In this document: piece by piece, positions 1 to 6,440 of the stretch
Numbering within the stretch: the first letter of the stretch is position 1
Layout of the letters: each line of letters begins with the position of its first letter
NCBI GenBank assembly: GCA_964580655.1
Contig: CAZOMR010000058.1
Location: forward strand, 1-14,741
DNA from: CAZOMR01 sp964580655
GTDB taxonomy: Bacteria; RBG-13-61-14; CAZOMR01
Length of the DNA stretch: 14,741 bases
Reading direction: 5' to 3'
Made by a program: the position numbers and the translations under genes
The notes under the pieces: generated by a model
What the model was told of the DNA's origin: nothing
The model's database searches: none
What the model saw: the letters and a program-made list of their open reading frames with translations, nothing else

Positions 1-159
1 AAAGGGACAAACGATGCAATCTATTCAAGGGGCAACTGCATTATTTGGGTTAATATAAGAAAAAGAAAGGCCGTCCGTCTCCAGGAAAAGGAATCGGAAC
101 GGACATTGTTCAACCAAGAACCGCAAACTAATTTTGGGGGTATTTTGTCTCAGTTATGA
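1..159 (+). CDS. Possible 3' end of a gene entering from the left edge
   Basis: A reading frame is open from the first base of the window to a TGA at 157-159 (52 codons). The other two plus-strand frames both close within the first 60 bases. The peptide contains the stretch CIIWVNIRKRKAVRL, which loosely recalls the final strand of hotdog acyl-CoA thioesterases, but this is too weak to name a family. If real, the gene converges on the minus-strand hydrolase ending at 275. A 52-codon open frame can arise by chance, so confidence is low. Confidence 0.25.
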   Translation, partial: KGTNDAIYSRGNCIIWVNIRKRKAVRLQEKESERTLFNQEPQTNFGGILSQL

Positions 160-274
160 AAAAACTTGACAATAATGATTGACCAGTTGGATCATGGTTT
201 CAGTTTTTACTACTTTGCTAATCTCCGCCGCTAAAGCTACAGCAGACATAACGGCACACAAGTCAATTTTCAAT

Positions 275-1105
275 CTATGCGATATGCTTCTCCAGCCACT
301 CTCCGGCATAGCTTTTGACCCGGTCTCTTTCCAGTTCATTAAACATCTCGTGATAAAAGCCGTCCCAGATTTTCAGGGTTTTATCCTGTGAGCCTGCTCG
401 TGAATAAAAGACCTCGCTTCCCTTCGGGTCCACAAGCCGGTCCTCACCGGACTGCATGATCAAGACAGGAACATTCAATTCAGCGGCCCTGGCCTGGCAG
501 TTCTCAATCGCCCCCATGAATGATGTGTAAAAGCGCGCGCTGACCCTGCCATGGACAAGCGGATCGTCAATGTATGCCTTGACTACATCCGGATCATGGC
601 TGATGAATTTCGGATCAATCTCGTTGCTCAGGCTTAAACCAGGAGCGTATTTGGAGAAAAAGCGTCCCAGGGCAAGCTTGACCGGGCTGGCCTCTATCTT
701 GACCGCGTAAGCCGCGCTTGAGATGACAAGCCCGTCAAGGCCCTCCGGCTGACTCATCGCCCACAGGGTGGCAATAAGGCCCCCGAGACTGTGTCCGAGT
801 GCAAAGGCTTTCTTGTCAGGGTATCTCTCGCGAACCGTTTTCCAGAATTGATCCAGATCATCAAGATACTCCGAGAAAGCCAGAACATGGCCGCGCTTGC
901 CCCCGCTTTGCCCGTGGCCGCGGTGGTCGAGAGCAAAGCAGGCAAAGCCCTTCTTGTTCAGGAACCCGGCTAGTTGAGCGTACCTGCCGGAATGCTCTCC
1001 GAGGCCGTGAACAATAACCAGGACCGCACGCACCGCTTCAGGAATCCATGCCTGATAGTAAATATCAATTCCACCGAAGCCCGCAAAAGCGCTTTCTTCG
1101 TGCAT
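275..1105 (-). CDS. Monoacylglycerol-lipase-like alpha/beta hydrolase
   Basis: This is a 276-residue cytoplasmic serine hydrolase of the monoglyceride lipase/lysophospholipase group (Hydrolase_4, PldB type), expected to release a fatty acid from a monoacylglycerol or similar ester. The oxyanion motif HGLGEHSGRY lies at residues 33-42, the nucleophile elbow GHSLGG at 104-109 (Ser106), the probable catalytic Asp222 in QSGEDRLVD and His252 in GFYHEMFNE. These match the human MGLL layout (GSADRLCD; histidine near the C-terminus). Length is normal, and there is no signal peptide or membrane segment. The ATG at 1103-1105 follows a GAGAGG ribosome-binding site. It is the last gene of a four-gene minus-strand operon, 20 nt after the oxidoreductase stop, which suggests linked roles in ester/aldehyde turnover. 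The exact substrate is not readable from sequence. Confidence 0.9.
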   Translation of the reverse strand: MHEESAFAGFGGIDIYYQAWIPEAVRAVLVIVHGLGEHSGRYAQLAGFLNKKGFACFALDHRGHGQSGGKRGHVLAFSEYLDDLDQFWKTVRERYPDKKAFALGHSLGGLIATLWAMSQPEGLDGLVISSAAYAVKIEASPVKLALGRFFSKYAPGLSLSNEIDPKFISHDPDVVKAYIDDPLVHGRVSARFYTSFMGAIENCQARAAELNVPVLIMQSGEDRLVDPKGSEVFYSRAGSQDKTLKIWDGFYHEMFNELERDRVKSYAGEWLEKHIA

Positions 1106-1125
1106 CTTAAACCTCTCGCTTCATC

Positions 1126-3120
1126 TCAGCCGTAGAACTCCTTGATAACCTCCTGGAGACCGAGCTTCTCAAGCCTCTCCCTGCTCGGCCTTCCTGTCTC
1201 GGGATCCCAATCAAAGGCATTATAGAAATCCTTCTTCAGGGTCTCTATATCTATCGTGACCTTTGCATGAGGGCCGTAGTCAATTGGAGGGTCTCCGATA
1301 GCGCGGGGGGTCATCTTGAAGTCCTTTGGCTTGATTCCTTCGCGCACATTGAAGGAATGACGCAGGGTCTCGATGCGCTCGCCCACCTCAAGGTATTGAT
1401 CCGGGGACTTGGTCCAGCCGGTTGCGGCATTGAGCCATTCAAAGACAGGCGCACGGGGTCCTACGCAGACTCCGAACAGGCACATGCCGATTCCATTTAT
1501 TATTTGCATGAACTTTGAGTTGAGCACCTGGTTTGTGACCTTTCCTTTCGGACTCAGCCGGCCCGTTTTCGTGTAGCCTAGAGGAATTTTTTTGGCCTCG
1601 GAAAAGTAGCGCTCCATGTGCATCATCTCCTGCCAGGTGAGACCAGAGATCGTATGCCTACCCGGGGTTGGCTCGGCCACATACGCGGTGCCGTATCCTA
1701 CATCGAACCGTGGATCATGCATGGCCAGCTCCTGGCCGCCAGCGTGTATGGCGTATTTCTCCGAGCCCTTGCCTATCTTTTCCGCCGCGCGCTTGACCCC
1801 GTCTGCAAGGATGTCGCCTATCCCATCTCTCGCAATCATCTTCTCCACCAGCTTGAGCATGGCCTCTGCCGCGCCCCAGCGTAGCTCAAGCCCGTCCGTG
1901 TCATCCTTTGTAAGAATTCCTTTTTCAAAGCACTCGATGGCGAACCCCACTGTTACTCCTGCTGAGATTGTATCGAGCCCGCCTCTATTGCAAAGATCAT
2001 TTATCTTGAAGATGGTATAAAGATCATCGCACAGGCAGTATGTGCCGAAGACGCATAAGGTCTCGTATTCCGGCTTGTGCGATTCTTTCAATGGGTAAGG
2101 GCCATCGGGAACAGCCACTATCCCGCCACAGTGGATAGGGCAGGAGTAACACCCGTATTTCTTTACCTCGTATTTGATCACCGCGTCGTCGCTGATCTTG
2201 CCGGCTCGCCGTAGCGGGAAATCGCGGAATCCAGCGCCCGAGAAGTTTTTGACCGGGCTGTCGCCATTCTCCGAAGAGAGCGAGGTGATGCCCATTGTTC
2301 CGTATTTCTTTAGAACCAGGCGATAGGTGTCTCCCATCATGGCCTGCGGCGGGCCGACCCGAAACAGCCACCCTGCGCCTTTAAGCAATTTGCCGTTCAC
2401 TATTTTCATGATGAAATCAGCCCGGTTCAAGGACTTGGAGAAGGCCTTGCTCAGTTCCTTGATCCTGTCAGAGTCCTGGCACTCGATCTTGGCCTTTCCT
2501 TTCACCACGATGGCCTTGAGCTTCTTCGAGCCCATTACCGCGCCCAGCCCGGACCGGGCCGCAAAGCGGCCCTTGTCGTTTGAGATGCCTGAGATGAGCG
2601 AGAGCTTCTCCGATGCAGGCCCTATGCAGGCGATCTTGAAGCGGCTCTTTTCATCTCCCGCCTCTTTCCGTATGGCATCCTCGGTCTCGACAGTATCCTT
2701 TCCCCAGATAGCGGAGGCATCCCTGATCTCGACCTTGTCCCCGTCCACCATCAGGTAGACAGGTTTTTCAGAGATACCTGTAAAGAAGATTGCGTCCACA
2801 CCTGCGCGCTTTATAGCCGGAGAGAGGTCTCCCCCGCAGTTGGCATCTCCCCAGCCGCCCGTGATCGGAGACTTGGCCACCACCATCCATCGCCCAGTGA
2901 AAAGGCTCGGAGTGCCTGTGAGAAGGCCTGAGCAGAAGCCCAGGATATTATCCGGCCCCAGAGGGTCCGCGCCTGGGGGAATGCGGTCAAACAGCATCTT
3001 GGCCCCGAGGCCGTACCCGGAGAGGAATTTTTCATACATCTCGTCCGGGACATCTTCATAGTCAACCTTTTTTTGCGAAAGATTTACCCACATAACCTTT
3101 CCCATGTAACCCTTACCCAT
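1126..3120 (-). CDS. Aldehyde:ferredoxin oxidoreductase family tungstopterin enzyme
   Basis: This is a 664-residue enzyme of the AOR family, which oxidises aldehydes to carboxylic acids (or works in reverse) using a bis-pterin tungsten centre, one [4Fe-4S] cluster and ferredoxin. The N-terminal AOR domain starts with GYMGKVMWVNL and includes GGWGDANCGG (88-97). The cluster ligands are Cys324, Cys327 and Cys331 (CYSCPIHC), with a fourth from Cys547 or Cys552 (GMCLFGVC). Other family marks are GLDTISAG (381-388), HAGGQELAMHDPR (459-471) and a late NVREG (591-595). Length is typical. An upstream in-frame ATG would add 54 residues overlapping the neighbour, but the ATG at 3118-3120 has a good GGAAGGAG site and matches the family N-terminus. 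The HDPR motif favours true AOR-type enzymes over the BamB benzoyl-CoA reductase branch. Substrate is unknown; no cofactor-synthesis genes are nearby. Confidence 0.93.
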   Translation of the reverse strand: MGKGYMGKVMWVNLSQKKVDYEDVPDEMYEKFLSGYGLGAKMLFDRIPPGADPLGPDNILGFCSGLLTGTPSLFTGRWMVVAKSPITGGWGDANCGGDLSPAIKRAGVDAIFFTGISEKPVYLMVDGDKVEIRDASAIWGKDTVETEDAIRKEAGDEKSRFKIACIGPASEKLSLISGISNDKGRFAARSGLGAVMGSKKLKAIVVKGKAKIECQDSDRIKELSKAFSKSLNRADFIMKIVNGKLLKGAGWLFRVGPPQAMMGDTYRLVLKKYGTMGITSLSSENGDSPVKNFSGAGFRDFPLRRAGKISDDAVIKYEVKKYGCYSCPIHCGGIVAVPDGPYPLKESHKPEYETLCVFGTYCLCDDLYTIFKINDLCNRGGLDTISAGVTVGFAIECFEKGILTKDDTDGLELRWGAAEAMLKLVEKMIARDGIGDILADGVKRAAEKIGKGSEKYAIHAGGQELAMHDPRFDVGYGTAYVAEPTPGRHTISGLTWQEMMHMERYFSEAKKIPLGYTKTGRLSPKGKVTNQVLNSKFMQIINGIGMCLFGVCVGPRAPVFEWLNAATGWTKSPDQYLEVGERIETLRHSFNVREGIKPKDFKMTPRAIGDPPIDYGPHAKVTIDIETLKKDFYNAFDWDPETGRPSRERLEKLGLQEVIKEFYG

Positions 3121-3136
3121 TTTCTTACTCCTTCCT

Positions 3137-3820
3137 TTATTGTCCGGGTGATAAAGGCCCGGATGAACCTTGACCCTGGCCGGTGCCTGAGCCTGGAAAT
3201 TCACTTGATTCCGGTGGAGCCACCGGAGGCCCTGAGGGCGGCTGAGGCATAACCGGCGGAGGGATATAAACACCAGGACCACCGGGGCCCGAAGCCGGAT
3301 AACCCGGAGGATATGTCCCGGGAGGATGTGTATAAGGCGGAAACTTTCTCGGACCCCAGATAGAGACAGCCAGGAGTCCTCCTACCATGGCGAAGATGCT
3401 GAACAAGACCAGTGAAAAGATCAGGACCATGATAAGATGTAAAGCAGGATTTGTCATGATCTCCATCATGCGCCCCATGGCTTCCTCAAAGCCAGGGGGC
3501 ATCTCTCCACGCTGTTGATACATTGCATCCTGCCAGATTTTATAATAATCCTGTCCCAATACCATTTGCTGGAGTGCATAAAGGATGGAGGAAATGACAG
3601 CCCCGAACACGCCGCTGAGCATTCCGACCAGTGCGCCCTCACCTGCACTGACAGGAAATGATGACCATCGGACAAGGAGGTATCCGGCAAGGCCGCCGCC
3701 CAGGACCACCCACATACAGCACAAGCAGTTGCCTGCACTGATAACAGGAATCCCGCTCAAGAGACCGAGGGCCAGGCCGCCGGCAAAAAAGCATTTAACA
3801 TAATGATCACTGTTGGGCAT
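3137..3820 (-). CDS. Small membrane protein with proline/glycine-rich C-terminal tail
   Basis: I do not recognise a named function for this 227-residue protein. Residues ~10-85 are hydrophobic, with probable helices near 10-28, 33-50 and 60-84 and the cysteine cluster NCLCCMW at 31-37. A polar loop rich in Met and Gln (86-126) is followed by a further helix (128-155). The tail from 159 to the end is almost entirely Pro, Gly, Ser and Tyr and is probably disordered. The start is the ATG at 3818-3820, preceded by AAGAGGTG; the frame stays open further upstream, but that stretch overlaps the DUF2085 gene. It overlaps that gene by 14 nt, so translation is probably coupled, and ends 16 nt before the oxidoreductase start. 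It may be an envelope accessory of the operon; this is inference. Confidence 0.8.
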   Translation of the reverse strand: MPNSDHYVKCFFAGGLALGLLSGIPVISAGNCLCCMWVVLGGGLAGYLLVRWSSFPVSAGEGALVGMLSGVFGAVISSILYALQQMVLGQDYYKIWQDAMYQQRGEMPPGFEEAMGRMMEIMTNPALHLIMVLIFSLVLFSIFAMVGGLLAVSIWGPRKFPPYTHPPGTYPPGYPASGPGGPGVYIPPPVMPQPPSGPPVAPPESSEFPGSGTGQGQGSSGPLSPGQ

Positions 3821-4310
3821 ATTCACCTCTTGAGTCTGGTCTGGAATGAAACATATCCAGCATTTGATTGACGGCGGGGATCGAGGCGCCGGCCATGACA
3901 GCACCCGCGACGATCCCGATTGAGGCCCTGAGGTATTCCGGGGTGGTAAAAAGCCGGAGTGCATTGAAGGTCCCGTCCGCGAAAAGCGGGGCTATGCCGA
4001 GAATCAGCCAGGATCGGGGGAATGGTCTCCGGGTAGTAGTGCCACGCATCAGGCCAAAGGCCCCAAGCCCCAGGAAGGCACCGAGGTATATTCCGAAACA
4101 GCGAGCGCACACAGGAAGGGGAACTCCTGCGAGCCAGAAGGACCGCGCCGGGTCCTGGTGACAGATAGGCCGGAAAAACAGGTAGGACAGACAGCTAATG
4201 CCCGAAGGCCTTTCGCATAAGGCCTCAATGGAAGGAGCAAAGATAATGGCCAGAATAAATAGAATGCCCCCCATCATAGCGAGGTAAATCAATACACGAG
4301 TCAGCTTCAT
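3807..4310 (-). CDS. DUF2085 family membrane protein
   Basis: This is a 167-residue protein with the DUF2085 signature: CHQDPARSFWLAG (residues 50-62) followed by LPVCARCFGIYLG (65-77). It gives Cys50, His51, Cys68 and Cys71, a possible metal or redox site at the membrane. Hydrophobic segments lie at about 6-25, 72-90, 100-120 and 128-148. Family members are small inner-membrane proteins of unknown function. It is the promoter-proximal gene of the minus-strand operon. Its ribosome-binding site is weak: a GAGGA sits about 14 nt upstream of the ATG, close to the predicted transcript start. The last 14 nt overlap the next gene. The family call is firm; the role is unknown. Confidence 0.85.
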   Translation of the reverse strand: MKLTRVLIYLAMMGGILFILAIIFAPSIEALCERPSGISCLSYLFFRPICHQDPARSFWLAGVPLPVCARCFGIYLGAFLGLGAFGLMRGTTTRRPFPRSWLILGIAPLFADGTFNALRLFTTPEYLRASIGIVAGAVMAGASIPAVNQMLDMFHSRPDSRGEYAQQ

Positions 4311-4338
4311 CTTTATTGGTACATATCCTCAGGAATTT

Positions 4339-4367
4339 AACCTATCCTAATCGGGCTTTTCAGTCAA
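4339..4367 (-). promoter_or_regulatory. Possible sigma-70 promoter for the minus-strand operon
   Basis: Read on the minus strand, TTGACT (4362-4367) is followed after 17 nt by TAGGTT (4339-4344). The -35 is strong (5/6) and the -10 weak (3/6). Transcription would begin near 4332, about 20 nt before the DUF2085 start. It lies in the 158-bp divergent region between the operon and the acyl-CoA ligase. Confidence 0.4.
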
Positions 4368-4390
4368 GGAGGAATGAGAAAAAAAGATTA

Positions 4391-4419
4391 TTGACTTTAT
4401 ATTAAGCTATTATTATAAT
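4391..4419 (+). promoter_or_regulatory. Sigma-70-type promoter of the acyl-CoA ligase gene
   Basis: TTGACT at 4391-4396 and a perfect TATAAT at 4414-4419 are separated by exactly 17 nt in an AT-rich stretch. The predicted start near 4426 leaves a leader of about 43 nt before the ATG at 4469. The position, directly upstream of the ligase and between divergent genes, supports function. No clear operator palindrome is visible around it. Confidence 0.75.
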
Positions 4420-4468
4420 CTTCTAGCCTTCTCTCCTGGCAAGCAATCGGCGACTAAGGGGGATCGGG

Positions 4469-5983
4469 ATGACTTTAAAAGAACTTCTAGCCGAGCAGGC
4501 AGGAAGATTAAGAGACAAGACCTATCTTTACTGGGAGGACAAGGAGATTTCCTATGCACGGATGGACGAGATGGCACGCACGATCGCGCATCATCTGATA
4601 TGCCGGGGGGTTGAGAAAGACGACAAGATTTGCATCTTGATGCCCAACCGCCCGGAATTTGTCTATTGCTTTTACGGGCTTGCTTATGCTGGCGCAGTGT
4701 TTGTGCCGATCAATATTCAGCTCAAGGCCGACGAGGTCAACTACCTTGTTAACGACTCTGATGCGAAAATGCTCATCACCACTCCTGAATTCAAAGAGAT
4801 CGCGTTTGCGGTCAGGCCGAGATGTCCTTTGCTTAAGGAAATCGTGATGCTGGACGAGGCCCCGGAGGGCACCCTGCCATTTTCCGAGTTTATGAAGGAT
4901 GCCGAGGTGCTCGAGGACCGTGAGGTGTCGGAAGATGATGTAGCAGGAATCATTTATACCTCCGGAACCACCGGATACCCGAAAGGCGTTTTGCTCACCC
5001 ATAAGAATTATGTGGCCAATGCGGATCAGGTTACCGCCGCGTGCCAGATGACGGAGGATGACCGGTTCCTTTGTATACTGCCGCTTTTCCATGTCAACGG
5101 CCAGGTAGTGACAACCGTGAGTCCGCTATTCGCGGGTGGAAGCATGGTTCTCCTGCGTGGCTTTTCGCCAAAGGAGTTCCTGCCAAAGCTCAGCCACTAC
5201 CGGGCCACCGCCTTCTCCGGAGTGCCCACCGTTTATGCCATACTCAATAACTTACCGGACGCGGAGGAGTACGATCTATCCGCACTGCGCTTCTGCATCT
5301 GCGGAGCCGCGCCCATGCCGGTGGAAGTGTTTGAGACATTCGAGCGAAAATACAAGGCCTTCATCCTGGAGGGATACGGTCTTTCCGAGGGAACATGCGC
5401 AAGCTCGATAAACCCCCTGGATGGCACAAGAAAAATCGGGTCCATCGGTATTCCTTTCAAAGACCAGGAGATGAAGATATTCGACGATAATGAAAGAGAA
5501 TTGGCCCCGGAAGAGGTAGGCGAGATAGTCCTCCGTGGCCCCAATGTGATGAAGGGGTATTACAAGAACGAAGAGGCCACGCGGGAGACACTGCGCAACG
5601 ACTGGCTCCATACCGGAGACCTCGGTTACATTGACGAGGACGGGTATTTTTTCATCAAGGGCCGCAAGAAGGAGATGGTCATCCGCGGCGGGGAGAACAT
5701 ATATCCGAAGGAGATAGAGGAGGTGCTTTACAAGCATCCCGCGATTGCCGAGGCCGCTGTGGTGGGGGTCCCGGACAAGATATGGGGCGAGGAGGTCGCG
5801 GCATTCGTTGTGTTGAAACAAGGAGCGGGGTTGAAGCCGCAGGAGGTCATTGGCTATTGCAAGGAGCACCTCGCAAATTACAAGTGTCCCCGCATTGTGG
5901 AATTCGCTGATTCCCTCCCAAAAACAGCAACCGGAAGAATCCAGAAAAACAAGATCATTGAAGAATACGCCAGGCAAGGCTGA
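4469..5983 (+). CDS. AMP-forming acyl-CoA ligase (acyl-CoA synthetase)
   Basis: This is a 504-residue class I adenylate-forming enzyme that converts a carboxylic acid, ATP and CoA to acyl-CoA, AMP and PPi. The core motifs are all present: A3 YTSGTTGYPKGV (163-174), A4 PLFHVNG (205-211), A5 GYGLSEG (302-308), A7 HTGDLG (381-386), A8 GRKKEMVIRGGENIYPKEIE (398-417) and A10 PKTATGRIQKNKI (484-496). In A10 the position usually holding the catalytic lysine (GK) is Arg490, with Lys493 nearby. Length fits medium/long-chain or aromatic acid ligases; the substrate cannot be read from motifs. The start ATG follows GGGGGATCGGG. The stop TGA is directly abutted by the ATG of the radical-SAM remnant, so the two were once co-translated. 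It diverges from the lipase/oxidoreductase operon and could activate acids that operon releases. Confidence 0.92.
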   Translation: MTLKELLAEQAGRLRDKTYLYWEDKEISYARMDEMARTIAHHLICRGVEKDDKICILMPNRPEFVYCFYGLAYAGAVFVPINIQLKADEVNYLVNDSDAKMLITTPEFKEIAFAVRPRCPLLKEIVMLDEAPEGTLPFSEFMKDAEVLEDREVSEDDVAGIIYTSGTTGYPKGVLLTHKNYVANADQVTAACQMTEDDRFLCILPLFHVNGQVVTTVSPLFAGGSMVLLRGFSPKEFLPKLSHYRATAFSGVPTVYAILNNLPDAEEYDLSALRFCICGAAPMPVEVFETFERKYKAFILEGYGLSEGTCASSINPLDGTRKIGSIGIPFKDQEMKIFDDNERELAPEEVGEIVLRGPNVMKGYYKNEEATRETLRNDWLHTGDLGYIDEDGYFFIKGRKKEMVIRGGENIYPKEIEEVLYKHPAIAEAAVVGVPDKIWGEEVAAFVVLKQGAGLKPQEVIGYCKEHLANYKCPRIVEFADSLPKTATGRIQKNKIIEEYARQG

Positions 5984-6168
5984 ATGTCCTTTCACTTTCT
6001 TCTCGTAAACCCTTGTATTCATGACCTGGCCGCTTACGATTTCTGGCTGAAACCGCTCGGCTTGCTCACACTCGCCGAATCCCTGAGAAAGTCCGGAATC
6101 TCCGTCTCGCTCCTTCCTTGCGCTCACCCTGAACTCACAGCCGAGAAACTCTCATACCTCAAAAAAAA

Positions 6169-6178
6169 TGTGCGCACA
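6169..6178. repeat. 10-bp perfect palindrome at the pseudogene break
   Basis: TGTGCGCACA sits immediately after the A8 tract where similarity to the radical SAM family stops. It may mark the rearrangement junction; it could also be chance. Confidence 0.4.
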
Positions 6179-6211
6179 AAACAGTATATAGTGCAGTTCA
6201 GTGCACGGCAG

Positions 6212-6232
6212 GGGCGACCCGGCGGGGCGTCC
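6212..6232. repeat. Degenerate REP-like hairpin
   Basis: GGGCGACCC, a GGC loop and GGGGCGTCC form a 9-position stem with one mismatch and one G-T pair. The shape is that of GC-rich intergenic repeats of the GGGCGACCC/GGGTCGCCC type seen in many bacterial genomes. It is flanked by two copies of CAGTGCAC (6199-6206 and 6244-6251), 45 bp apart. It lies inside the frame of the broken radical SAM gene and appears to be a later arrival. Confidence 0.5.
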
Positions 6233-6333
6233 GTAATTCATAGCAGTGCACAGTTCAAAATCAGGATGTGTTATTGCAGAAACCAAGGCGAGCGGGTGTG
6301 CGACATATTTGGTGGTCATGCTGCGCTTTTCCA

Positions 6334-6362
6334 TTGACAGAAACTGAACGCGGGTTTAGAAT
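6334..6362 (+). promoter_or_regulatory. Sigma-70-type promoter for the pterin/GlyA operon
   Basis: A perfect TTGACA (6334-6339) and TAGAAT (6357-6362, 5/6) are separated by exactly 17 nt. Transcription would start near 6369, giving a leader of about 70 nt before the GTG at 6441. The -35 box overlaps the last codons of the radical-SAM remnant frame, so the downstream operon has its own promoter. In the leader an ATG at 6370 opens a 19-codon frame ending at 6427-6429; nothing supports it as a gene. Confidence 0.7.
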
Positions 6363-6422
6363 CAAAGTTATGAGGGACATGGTTGAAAAGGCGGTCTTCA
6401 ACCCCAATAGATCTGTGGACAG

Positions 6423-6432
6423 GTCTTAAGAC
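6423..6432. promoter_or_regulatory. Palindrome in the leader before the GTG start
   Basis: GTCTTAAGAC is a perfect 10-bp palindrome in the predicted 5' leader, eight bases before the GTG start at 6441. It occupies the place where a ribosome-binding site should be. It could be an operator or a small RNA stem controlling translation; a chance palindrome cannot be excluded. Confidence 0.3.
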
Positions 6433-6440
6433 TTAGAGCC

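Larger units (their letters stand above)
5984..6337 (+). pseudogene. 5' remnant of a B12-binding radical SAM gene
   Basis: The first ~60 codons read as the N-terminal strand-helix of a B12-binding radical SAM protein: FLLVNP (residues 5-10), AYDFWLKPLGLL (17-28), then a helix. Full members are several hundred residues and carry a CxxxCxxC cluster motif; neither the rest of the B12 fold nor that motif is present. After an A8 tract (6161-6168) the frame stays open to TGA at 6335-6337, but the encoded tail (VRTKQYIVQF onward) is not like the family and runs through a REP-like hairpin. The ATG abuts the stop of the acyl-CoA ligase. I read this as a gene cut by a deletion or insertion; a short expressed peptide is possible but unlikely. 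Confidence 0.65.

Noticed and set aside
73..104. GTCCGT/ACGGAC inverted repeat near the left edge as a terminator
   Set aside because: The stem is only 6 bp with a 20-base loop and no T-run; not convincing.
166..195. TTGACA followed 18 nt later by GATCAT on the plus strand
   Set aside because: The -10 is weak and no plus-strand gene follows; it points into the antisense of the lipase.
154..339. Small minus-strand frame below the lipase
   Set aside because: It is mostly antisense or out of frame with the hydrolase end and has no ribosome-binding site or homology I can see.
3121..3282. Longer N-terminus for the oxidoreductase
   Set aside because: The extra 54 residues overlap the proline-rich gene, and the internal ATG has the good ribosome site and family-like start.
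5276..6127. Long minus-strand open frame opposite the acyl-CoA ligase
   Set aside because: It lies antisense to a complete ligase with all motifs and has no recognisable domain; codon structure is that of the opposite strand.
6370..6429. 19-codon frame starting at the predicted transcript start of the pterin operon
   Set aside because: No proper ribosome site or similarity; kept only as a remark in the promoter entry.
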